From DYCT01 sp051875715 (GTDB lineage: Bacteria > Bacteroidota > Bacteroidia > Bacteroidales > Bacteroidaceae): a stretch of 8,242 bases of DNA. Where the stretch lies: contig JBJEHD010000080.1 of assembly GCA_051875715.1 (NCBI GenBank), forward strand, positions 1 through 8,242, in the 5' to 3' direction. Below the pieces are notes generated by a model. It was not told where the DNA came from and did not search any database. It saw only the letters and a list, made by a program, of their open reading frames with translations. The translations under genes were made by a program, and so were the position numbers. Below are positions 1 through 5,870 of the stretch, in pieces; positions within the stretch are counted from its first letter, which is position 1; every line of letters begins with the position of its first letter.

Positions 1-91
1 GAAGTAAACTCGTAAATAAACAAATAATCTGTGAAGTAAAATCAGTCATAGTCAGTTGGCGGTGGAGTTGGCTTTTGGCCCTATGCGCGTG

Positions 92-205
92 GTCCGATGA
101 GGGTATGCTCATGGGGCTGCGAACATAGGCGCGAGAGCCTGTGCGCATACTTGCCCGGACGGATGCAGGCCGGTGCCCCCGGAAATGAGGGAAGTACCTT
201 GCATC
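92..205 (+). ncRNA. Candidate structured RNA region, unassigned
   Basis: This gene-free stretch folds well by hand. GTCCG (92-96) pairs with CGGAC (156-160) and encloses two hairpins: ATGAG/CTCAT (97-101 with 108-112, six-base loop) and a longer stem 118-121 plus 124-130 with 137-143 plus 144-147, having an AA bulge and a GCGAGA loop. A third stem, 162-169 with 198-205, follows directly and contains a small CCGG/CCGG hairpin (170-173 with 179-182). Two of the pairs are G-U only if the RNA is read rightward (126-141 and 168-199), which favours the + strand. ATGAGGG occurs twice (97-103, 185-191), so CTCAT has two possible partners. No known RNA family or riboswitch was recognised, and no clear promoter lies upstream. 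It could equally be a conserved intergenic repeat or chance folding of GC-rich DNA. Confidence 0.25.
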
Positions 206-226
206 TCGACCATTCTGATGTACATT

Positions 227-266
227 AGAGGCTGTGCCAAAATCCTGTATTTTTGACACAGCCTCT
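227..266 (-). terminator. Long hairpin downstream of uxaC, probable terminator
   Basis: AGAGGCTGTG (227-236) is perfectly complementary to CACAGCCTCT (257-266), and the pairing continues inward through 238-242 with 251-255. Read leftward (the uxaC strand) the one inner mismatch becomes a G-U pair, so the stem is 16 pairs long with an eight-base loop. It lies 65 bases past the uxaC stop, where a transcription end is expected. There is no T-run after the stem in either direction, so intrinsic termination is not certain; it may act as a mRNA 3'-end stabiliser or be a dispersed palindromic repeat. Confidence 0.5.
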
Positions 267-331
267 CCAAGAAGTTTCAGGATGGCCGTTCTGACAGACC
301 ATCGATTAGTCCGCCTCCGGCGTGCGGTGGC

Positions 332-1738
332 TTAGAACTGGAAGAAGTTGCGGGCGTTGTAGTAGCAGATGTCTTCTACCATTTGCTCGATGCGCGGCAT
401 TTCCGATGCCGGAATCTCGCCGTTCTCCACGTCGCGGCCGATGAGGTTGCAAAGCGTGCGGCGGAAGTATTCATGACGCGGGTAGGAGAGGAAGCTGCGC
501 GAGTCGGTGAGCATGCCCACGAAGCGGCTCAGCAGGCCAAGTACGGACAGGGCGTTCATCTGCTTCTCCATGCCGTCCTTCTGGTCGAGGAACCACCATC
601 CCGAACCGAACTGGATTTTGCCCGGCACGCTGCCGTCCTGGAAGTTGCCCAGCATAGTGGCGATGACTTCGTTGGCGCAGGGGTTGAGGTTGTAGAGGAT
701 GGTCTTGGTGAGGTGGCCGGCCGTGTTGAGGCGGTCGAGGAACTTGGCCATGGCCTTGGCCGTGGTGAACTCGCCGATGGAGTCGAAACCCGTGTCGGGG
801 CCCAGCAGGCGGAACATCTTGGTGTTGTTGTTGCGGATGGCACCGTAGTGGAACTGCTGCGTCCAACCCGTTTCCCAGTCCATTTCGGCAAAGACAACCA
901 GCATGGCCGACTTGAACTTGCGGATTTCCTCCTGCGTCAGTTCGGCTCCTCCATATACCTTATTAAATAAGGCGCGGATTTCGGCGTCGGTGTAGTCCTC
1001 GGCGTAGAATTCTTCGATGCCGTGGTCGGACAGGCGGCAACCCTGTTCGGCAAAGAAGGCATGACGGCGGCGCAGGGCTTCAATCATGTCGTCGAATGTC
1101 GAGATGGTCACTCCGGCCACTTCGCCCAACTTCTCGACGTAAGCGCGGAATTCGGCAGGCACCTCTACGGCCATGGCCTTGTCCGGGCGCCACGTAGGCA
1201 GCATGCGGATTTCAAAACCGCTCTCACGCGTCTTGATGTGGTATTCGAGCGAGTCGACGGGGTCGTCGGTGGTGCACACCACTTCCACGCGATAACGGCG
1301 CATCATGCCGCGTGCCGAATATTCCGGCAAGGCCAACTTGGCGTTGCACTCGTCGTAGATTTCGCGGGCCGTCTGCGGGTTCAGCACCTTGTTGATGCCG
1401 AAGGCCGTCTTCAGTTCGAGGTGCGTCCAGTGGTAGAGCGGGTTGCGCATCGTGTAGGGGACGGTTTCGGCCCATTTTTCAAATTTTTCCCAGTCGGACG
1501 TGTCCTTGCCCGTGCAGTACCGTTCGTCCACTCCGTTCGTACGCATCGCACGCCACTTGTAGTGGTCGCCGCCCAACCAGATTTCGGTGAGCGAGCGGAA
1601 GCGGTAGTCGTCCGCCACCATTTGCGGAATCAAGTGGCAATGATAGTCGATGATGGGCATCGGAGCGGCATGCTCGTGATACAGGCGCTGAGCCGTTTCG
1701 GTCTGCAGCAGGAAGTTTTCGTCCATGAAGTTTTTCAT
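332..1738 (-). CDS. uxaC: Uronate isomerase (glucuronate/galacturonate isomerase, EC 5.3.1.12)
   Basis: The enzyme interconverts D-glucuronate with D-fructuronate and D-galacturonate with D-tagaturonate in the cytoplasm, the entry step for uronic acids from pectin and glucuronides. The 468 residues match the usual family length (about 470). The amidohydrolase-fold signature is visible: YHCHL at residues 32-36, whose His33 and His35 are expected metal ligands, TTDDP at 156-160, HYG at 297-299, and the conserved C-terminal block LTDSRSFLSYPRHEYFRR at 410-427. The ATG at 1738 gives the normal short N-terminus before the metal-binding motif. It is transcribed divergently from the LacI-family gene, with 238 bases between the two starts, and uxaB lies beyond the regulator, so the three genes form a galacturonate locus. 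No clear TAnnTTTG promoter was found on this strand. The gene looks intact. Confidence 0.96.
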   Translation of the reverse strand: MKNFMDENFLLQTETAQRLYHEHAAPMPIIDYHCHLIPQMVADDYRFRSLTEIWLGGDHYKWRAMRTNGVDERYCTGKDTSDWEKFEKWAETVPYTMRNPLYHWTHLELKTAFGINKVLNPQTAREIYDECNAKLALPEYSARGMMRRYRVEVVCTTDDPVDSLEYHIKTRESGFEIRMLPTWRPDKAMAVEVPAEFRAYVEKLGEVAGVTISTFDDMIEALRRRHAFFAEQGCRLSDHGIEEFYAEDYTDAEIRALFNKVYGGAELTQEEIRKFKSAMLVVFAEMDWETGWTQQFHYGAIRNNNTKMFRLLGPDTGFDSIGEFTTAKAMAKFLDRLNTAGHLTKTILYNLNPCANEVIATMLGNFQDGSVPGKIQFGSGWWFLDQKDGMEKQMNALSVLGLLSRFVGMLTDSRSFLSYPRHEYFRRTLCNLIGRDVENGEIPASEMPRIEQMVEDICYYNARNFFQF

Positions 1739-1801
1739 AACTGAACAGCTGTTTTAAGATTAAGTAAATATGTTATTAAATTTCCAATTCTTCTGGCTTT
1801 T

Positions 1802-1835
1802 GCCGACTCCTTTTGCGGAAGCCGGCCGGTTTTTT
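1802..1835 (+). other. Imperfect hairpin followed by a T-run
   Basis: GCCGACTCC (1802-1810) pairs with GGAAGCCGGC (1817-1826), with one A-C mismatch, one bulged A and a six-base loop. CGG and then six Ts (1830-1835) follow. Read rightward this has the shape of an intrinsic terminator, yet it sits upstream of the rightward promoter. It could block stray rightward transcription or, on the other strand, be part of the uxaC leader. The function is unproven. Confidence 0.3.
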
Positions 1836-1850
1836 GTATTTATTAGCCGT

Positions 1851-1864
1851 TTTCGAACACGAAA
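1851..1864. promoter_or_regulatory. Candidate operator dyad 1 (TTTCG-N4-CGAAA)
   Basis: A perfect 5-4-5 inverted repeat lies 12 bases upstream of the -33 element of the regulator promoter. LacI-family proteins bind even-length dyads as dimers, and this is the best small symmetric site in the spacer. The same half-sites recur at 1894-1914. That the neighbouring regulator binds here is an inference. Confidence 0.35.
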
Positions 1865-1876
1865 GTAGATATTTTC

Positions 1877-1906
1877 TTTGGAATTACAAAACATTTCGTA
1901 TCTTTG
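1877..1906 (+). promoter_or_regulatory. Bacteroidetes-type promoter for the LacI-type gene and uxaB
   Basis: TTTG at 1877-1880 and TATCTTTG at 1899-1906 match the -33 (TTTG) and -7 (TAnnTTTG) elements of the major Bacteroidetes sigma factor, with an 18-base gap. Transcription should begin near 1913, giving a leader of about 60 bases before the ATG at 1977. Confidence 0.75.
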
Positions 1907-1914
1907 CCGCGAAA
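1894..1914. promoter_or_regulatory. Candidate operator dyad 2 (TTTCG-N11-CGAAA)
   Basis: TTTCG (1894-1898) and CGAAA (1910-1914) flank the -7 element (1899-1906) of the rightward promoter. A protein bound here would cover the promoter, which would fit autorepression. The half-sites are the same as at 1851-1864, but the spacing differs (11 versus 4), so both need not be sites for one protein. Confidence 0.25.
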
Positions 1915-1976
1915 ATTTAGAATATTTAAGTGGGATGCACACCTCGAAGCTCGCTCATTTATAAAATTCTATTACT

Positions 1977-3038
1977 ATGGAAGACAGAAAATACACCATC
2001 AAGGACATAGCCCGTATGGCCGGCGTATCGGCCGGCACGGTCGACCGCGTGATGCACGAGCGGGGCGAGGTGTCGGAAGCCAGCCGGGCGAAGGTGCAGC
2101 GGGTGCTCGACGAAATCAACTACCGCCCCAACGTGTTCGCCATCGGGCTGGCCGCCAAGAAAAAATACACGCTGGCCTGCCTGATTCCGTCCCATTCGGC
2201 CGACGACTATTGGGCCGAGGTAGGCGAGGGCATCGACCGGGCGGCCGACGAACTGCAAGCCTTCGGAGTGGGCGTCCGCCTGTTCACCTACGAACAGGAC
2301 TCAGCCCCGTCGTATGCCGAGAGTCAACGCCAATTGCTCGAAGCCGGCCCCGACGCCGTGTTGGTGGCCCCCAACTTCCGCGACGACACGCGGCGGTTTG
2401 TGGCGCGGTTGGACGAACGCGCCATCCCGTATGCTTTTGTCGACGTCAATCCCGAACAGACCCATGCCGTCCAGTACATCGGACAAGATTCGCACCAAAG
2501 CGGCTATGTGGCCGCCAAGATGCTGATGCAGGCCTACGACCCCTCGTGCGAACTGATTCTTTTTTTGGGGAACAGCCGCGAACACCCTTCGGCCTTTCAG
2601 ATGCAACGGCGGTTGGAAGGCTTCATGCGCTACTTGGACGAGCGGCAGCTGCACCCCGTGATTCACGAAGTGGTGTTCCACCGCGACGACCCTTCGCGCA
2701 CGGAAGCCAGCCTCGACGATTTCTTTTCCACCCATCGCGGACGTTACCTGGGCGTGGTGTTCAGTTCGCGCATCTATCAGGTCGGACGCTATCTGGCCGA
2801 ACGGCGGCAGCCGATGGTGTCGCTTGCCGGATACGACCTGCTGCCTGCCAATGTAGACTTGCTGCGCTCGGGCGTGGTCAGTTTCCTCATCGGCCAGCGT
2901 CCGCGCCTCCAAGGCTACTGCGGCGTCAAGGTGCTGGCAGACCGGGTGGTGTTCAAGAAAGAGGTGCCGCCCCTCCACTACATGCCCATCGACATCCTCA
3001 TCCGCGACAACATCGACTATTATGCCGAGATTGTCTGA
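1977..3038 (+). CDS. LacI-family transcriptional regulator, probable uronate regulator
   Basis: A DNA-binding repressor or activator of 353 residues, typical for the family. The N-terminus carries the LacI helix-turn-helix, TIKDIARMAGVSAGTVDRVM at residues 7-26, followed by the hinge region ending in INYRPN. The GTVDRV form in place of the classical TVSRV is common among Bacteroidetes members. From about residue 60 a periplasmic-binding-protein-like sugar-sensing domain follows (LACLIPS, then DAVLVAPN, then YIGQDSHQSGYVAAKML), and the C-terminus is the usual PIDILIRDNIDYYAEIV type. There is no signal peptide, so it is cytoplasmic. It sits between uxaC (divergent) and uxaB (58 bases downstream, same strand), so galacturonate/glucuronate control is the best guess, with a uronate or pathway intermediate as effector. 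Effector and regulatory sign cannot be read from the sequence. Confidence 0.9.
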   Translation: MEDRKYTIKDIARMAGVSAGTVDRVMHERGEVSEASRAKVQRVLDEINYRPNVFAIGLAAKKKYTLACLIPSHSADDYWAEVGEGIDRAADELQAFGVGVRLFTYEQDSAPSYAESQRQLLEAGPDAVLVAPNFRDDTRRFVARLDERAIPYAFVDVNPEQTHAVQYIGQDSHQSGYVAAKMLMQAYDPSCELILFLGNSREHPSAFQMQRRLEGFMRYLDERQLHPVIHEVVFHRDDPSRTEASLDDFFSTHRGRYLGVVFSSRIYQVGRYLAERRQPMVSLAGYDLLPANVDLLRSGVVSFLIGQRPRLQGYCGVKVLADRVVFKKEVPPLHYMPIDILIRDNIDYYAEIV

Positions 3039-3096
3039 CCCCAATCTTCCTACTGACGAACTTATTTATTCACTCCTATAAAATAACAACATCATT

Positions 3097-4536
3097 ATGC
3101 AACCATTGAACAAACAAACGGCTCCGAAGGCACAACGCCCCGAGCGCATCATCCAATTCGGCGAAGGAAACTTCTTGCGTGCATTTGTCGACTGGATTAT
3201 CTTCAACATGAACGAGAAGGCTGACTTCAACAGCAGCGTCGTAGTGGTTCAGCCCATCGACAAAGGCATGGTGGACATGCTGAATGCACAGGACTGCCTC
3301 TACCACGTCAACCTGCAAGGCCTTGACAAAGGCGAAACGGTGAACAGCCTGACGCGCATCGACGTCATCAGCCGCGCTTTGAACCCCTATACGCAGAACG
3401 ACGAGTTCATGCGTCTGGCCGAACAGCCCGAAATGCGTTTCGTCATCTCGAACACCACCGAGGCCGGCATCACCTTCGACCCGACGTGCAAACTGACGGA
3501 CGCTCCGGCATCGTCGTATCCCGGCAAACTGACTCAATTGCTCTACCATCGCTTCAAAACATTCGGCGGCGACAAGAGCAAGGGTCTCATCATCTTCCCC
3601 TGCGAGTTGATTTTCTTGAACGGACACAAACTGAAAGAAACCATCTACCAGTACATCGAACTGTGGAACCTGGGCGAAGAATTCAAGACGTGGTTCGAAG
3701 AGGCCTGCGGCGTATATGCTACGCTGGTAGACCGCATCGTGCCGGGCTTCCCCCGCAAGGACATCGCCGCCATCAAGGAAAAACTCCAGTATGACGACAA
3801 CCTGGTGGTACAGGCCGAAATCTTCCACCTTTGGGTCATCGAAGCTCCGCAGGAAGTGGCCAAGGAATTCCCCGCCGACAAGGCCGGGCTCAACGTGCTG
3901 TTCGTACCGTCGGAGGCTCCGTATCACGAACGCAAAGTGACGCTGCTTAACGGCCCGCACACCGTGTTGTCGCCCGTGGCTTACCTGTCGGGCATCGACA
4001 TCGTCCGCGACGCTTGCCAGCACGAAGTGGTGGGACGCTACATCCACAAGGTGATGTTCGACGAACTGATGGAGACCCTCAACCTGCCGAAGGCCGAACT
4101 GGAGCAGTTCGCCACCGACGTGCTCGAGCGCTTCAACAACCCCTTCGTCGACCATGCCGTGACGAGCATCATGCTCAACTCCTTCCCCAAATTCCAGACG
4201 CGCGACCTGCCCGGTCTGAAGACCTATCTGGAGCGCAAGGGCGAACTGCCGCGCGGACTGGTGCTCGGTCTGGCTGCCATCATTACTTATTATAAGGGCG
4301 GATGCCGTGCCGACGGCGCAGAAATCGTTCCGAACGATGCACCGGAAATCATCGCATTGCTCCAGCGTCTGTGGGCCAGCGGTTGCACCCGCACGGTGGC
4401 CGAAGGCGTGCTGGCCGAAAAGTCCATCTGGGGTGAGGACCTGAACCTGATTCCGGGCCTGACCGACGCCGTACGCGCCAACCTCGACTCCATCCAGGAG
4501 AAGGGCATGCTGGAGACGGTGAAGAGCATCCTGTAA
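3097..4536 (+). CDS. uxaB: Tagaturonate reductase (altronate oxidoreductase, EC 1.1.1.58)
   Basis: The enzyme reduces D-tagaturonate to D-altronate with NADH, directly after UxaC in galacturonate breakdown. It belongs to the polyol-specific long-chain (mannitol) dehydrogenase family. The 479 residues compare with about 483 in E. coli. PERIIQFGEGNFLRAFVDW at residues 15-33 holds the dinucleotide-binding glycine motif and is the same as I recall for E. coli UxaB apart from perhaps the last positions. NTTEAGI, the IIFPCELI block and TLVDRIVPG follow. The catalytic lysine signature of the family is present as RKVTLLNGPHT at 279-289 (Lys280, Asn285, His288). These motifs favour UxaB over the paralogous fructuronate reductase UxuB. 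The start has an A-rich leader with no Shine-Dalgarno sequence. The 58-base gap after the regulator has no TAnnTTTG promoter, so co-transcription with it is likely. Confidence 0.94.
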   Translation: MQPLNKQTAPKAQRPERIIQFGEGNFLRAFVDWIIFNMNEKADFNSSVVVVQPIDKGMVDMLNAQDCLYHVNLQGLDKGETVNSLTRIDVISRALNPYTQNDEFMRLAEQPEMRFVISNTTEAGITFDPTCKLTDAPASSYPGKLTQLLYHRFKTFGGDKSKGLIIFPCELIFLNGHKLKETIYQYIELWNLGEEFKTWFEEACGVYATLVDRIVPGFPRKDIAAIKEKLQYDDNLVVQAEIFHLWVIEAPQEVAKEFPADKAGLNVLFVPSEAPYHERKVTLLNGPHTVLSPVAYLSGIDIVRDACQHEVVGRYIHKVMFDELMETLNLPKAELEQFATDVLERFNNPFVDHAVTSIMLNSFPKFQTRDLPGLKTYLERKGELPRGLVLGLAAIITYYKGGCRADGAEIVPNDAPEIIALLQRLWASGCTRTVAEGVLAEKSIWGEDLNLIPGLTDAVRANLDSIQEKGMLETVKSIL

Positions 4537-4548
4537 AAAGACAAAGAC

Positions 4549-4565
4549 GTCGGCCAAGGGCCGGC
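4549..4565 (+). other. Small GC hairpin after uxaB
   Basis: GTCGGCC (4549-4555) pairs with GGCCGGC (4559-4565), including one T-G pair, around a three-base loop. It starts 12 bases after the uxaB stop and has no T-run. It stands directly before the stronger terminator hairpin and may help to protect the mRNA 3' end. Confidence 0.45.
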
Positions 4566-4576
4566 AGATACATACA

Positions 4577-4629
4577 AAGTGGGGGAGGCCTCGTTCCGAA
4601 CGGAAATGGGGCAGCCCCCACTTCTTTTT
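4577..4629 (+). terminator. Rho-independent terminator of the regulator-uxaB unit
   Basis: AAGTGGGGG (4577-4585) is perfectly complementary to CCCCCACTT (4615-4623) and is followed by TTTTT at 4625-4629. The 29-base inner part contains a further small hairpin, TTCC/GGAA at 4594-4605. The position, 40 bases past the uxaB stop, and the T-run make a real terminator likely. Confidence 0.85.
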
Positions 4630-4677
4630 CCTCTTGTTGAATCAAAGTTGAAACAAATTATCCTCAATGTATTAGAA

Positions 4678-4746
4678 ATTATTGTTGTCCGCTTTATGAG
4701 GGCCCGGTAAATTGTGCGCTTTAGAGTTTTAGCGGACAGCAATAAT
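4678..4746. repeat. 16-bp inverted repeat around a 37-base core; possible MITE or IS remnant
   Basis: ATTATTGTTGTCCGCT (4678-4693) and AGCGGACAGCAATAAT (4731-4746) are inverted repeats, matching at 15 of 16 positions; the one mismatch (4685/4739) becomes a G-U pair if transcribed rightward. The 37-base core has a GGGCCC palindrome and a second copy of CGCTTTA (4717-4723, first copy 4690-4696), which allows an alternative pairing with the right arm. It lies after a terminator and before the next promoter and lacks a T-run, so it is not needed as a terminator. Long matched ends with a tiny interior suggest a miniature transposable element or collapsed IS ends; no obvious target-site duplication was seen. 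A small RNA hairpin is the alternative. Confidence 0.55.
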
Positions 4747-4857
4747 AATTGCCGTGGAGTATTTATATTAGTTACATGATAAATGCAAGAATAAGCAATA
4801 CGGAAGAAGGGATGAATAAACTGAGCATCAATGTATAGCTTTTTGCCGGGCATCTTG

Positions 4858-4865
4858 TACCTTTG
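4858..4865 (+). promoter_or_regulatory. -7 element of the transporter promoter
   Basis: TACCTTTG matches the Bacteroidetes -7 consensus TAnnTTTG and lies 26 bases before the ATG at 4892. The nearest TTTG upstream (4842-4845) is only 12 bases away, shorter than the usual gap of about 18-21, so the -33 part is weak. A start of transcription near 4872 would leave a leader of about 20 bases. Confidence 0.5.
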
Positions 4866-4891
4866 CGCCGTCAAATTTCGCATGATAACGT

Positions 4892-5857
4892 ATGAAAAAA
4901 CTATTTGAGGCCCTCAAACGCAATGCGTTGTTGTTTGCCATGTGCCTGGGCGTGTGCGTCTACGAACTGTTTTCCCGAGTCGAGGTGTTGACCCCCATCG
5001 GGAACAGGGTAGGCCCCTGGCTGTCCGAATGGTTGCCCGTCGGACTATTTTCGTTGCTCTACGTCACGTTCTGCAAAATCAAGATAGAAGAGTTGCGGCC
5101 GCGGACGTGGCATTTCGTCATCCAACTGGTCCGCACAGCTCTGGCCGGCATCATGGTGCTGCTCATCACGCTCTTCGGAGATAATGCCGAGGTGAAACTC
5201 GTCCTCGAAGGGATGTTCATCTGCTTCATCTGTCCCACGGCATCGGCCGTCGTAGTCGTCACCGAGAAACTGGGAGGCAGCATCGGGTCGCTGACCGTGT
5301 TCACCATCATCGCCAACCTGGTGACGATGTTCATCATCCCCCTGTTCTTCCCCCTGGTGGAACACAATGCCGACATCGGTTTCGTGAGCACCATGTGGAT
5401 GCTGCTGCGCAACGTCACCGTCGTGCTGGTGATTCCTTTGACACTGGCCCTCCTTTCGCGGCGCTATGTACCCCGGTTGGTCCGCTGGCTCAACACGTTT
5501 CGCAACCTGGGCTTCTACATCTGGTGCGTCAATCTGAGCATCGTCACCGGCGTCACCCTGCACAACATCACGCACAACACCGTGGCAGGATGGGTCATGT
5601 GGTGCCTGCTCCTGACCCCGCTGGCCGTCTGCCTCCTGCAGTTTGGCCTGGGGAAAGCCATCGGCCGCCACTGGGGCGACAGCATCAGCGCCGGACAGGC
5701 ACTCGGACAGAAAAACACCGTGGTGGGCATCTGGCTGACGCTCACCTTCCTCAATCCGCTGGCGGCCGTGGCCCCGGGGGCTTATGTGCTCTGGCAGAAC
5801 CTGGTCAACGGCTGGCAAATCTGGTATAAGGAGAAATATGGAGAACTCAAATGGTAA
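4892..5857 (+). CDS. Predicted membrane transporter, bile acid:sodium symporter-like (BASS)
   Basis: A very hydrophobic protein of 321 residues with about nine or ten predicted membrane segments, roughly at residues 11-28, 46-62, 74-96, 103-123, 130-153, 166-187, 205-224, 231-252 and one or two from 275 to 306. It should lie in the inner membrane. The size and segment count, together with the late GQALGQKNTVVGIWLTLTF block (268-286), resemble the bile acid:sodium symporter superfamily, in which a similar polar motif near the C-terminus takes part in substrate and ion binding. The family call is by eye and the substrate is unknown; a link to bile acids should not be assumed. An AAGGAG sequence near its 3' end (5828-5833) and the short gap to the next gene suggest that it is translated and transcribed together with the acetyltransferase. 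Confidence 0.65.
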   Translation: MKKLFEALKRNALLFAMCLGVCVYELFSRVEVLTPIGNRVGPWLSEWLPVGLFSLLYVTFCKIKIEELRPRTWHFVIQLVRTALAGIMVLLITLFGDNAEVKLVLEGMFICFICPTASAVVVVTEKLGGSIGSLTVFTIIANLVTMFIIPLFFPLVEHNADIGFVSTMWMLLRNVTVVLVIPLTLALLSRRYVPRLVRWLNTFRNLGFYIWCVNLSIVTGVTLHNITHNTVAGWVMWCLLLTPLAVCLLQFGLGKAIGRHWGDSISAGQALGQKNTVVGIWLTLTFLNPLAAVAPGAYVLWQNLVNGWQIWYKEKYGELKW

Positions 5858-5870
5858 ACGAAACAACCCC

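Larger units (their letters stand above)
1739..1976. promoter_or_regulatory. Divergent control region between uxaC and the LacI-type gene
   Basis: This 238-base AT-richer spacer lies between two start codons that point away from each other, so it must hold the promoters of both units. It contains a hairpin with a T-run (1802-1835), two TTTCG/CGAAA dyads (1851-1864 and 1894-1914), and a good Bacteroidetes promoter for the rightward unit (1877-1906). Several open frames cross it, but none has recognisable protein character. Confidence 0.7.
4630..4891. other. AT-rich spacer between uxaB terminator and transporter
   Basis: No gene was found in this stretch. It contains the inverted repeat at 4678-4746 and a -7-like element at 4858-4865. 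An open frame on the opposite strand begins at 4883 and runs into the 3' part of uxaB, but it has no recognisable protein character. Confidence 0.6.

Noticed and set aside
92..130. Hammerhead-ribozyme-like CCGATGAG followed by a hairpin
   Set aside because: The core needs CTGATGA and a GAAA after the hairpin; here the second base differs and GAAA is absent.
1904..3109. 401-codon open frame on the + strand overlapping the regulator
   Set aside because: It lies in another frame of the regulator gene and is Arg/Pro-rich; the LacI-type frame has clear motifs and a proper start.
3076..4557. Long open frame (493 codons) opposite uxaB
   Set aside because: It is the antisense shadow of a confidently identified gene, with a His/Val/Gln-rich composition and no family features; GC-biased third positions produce such frames.
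4290..4883. 197-codon open frame on the minus strand from the spacer into uxaB
   Set aside because: Half lies in AT-rich non-coding spacer and terminator, half is antisense to uxaB; no protein features.
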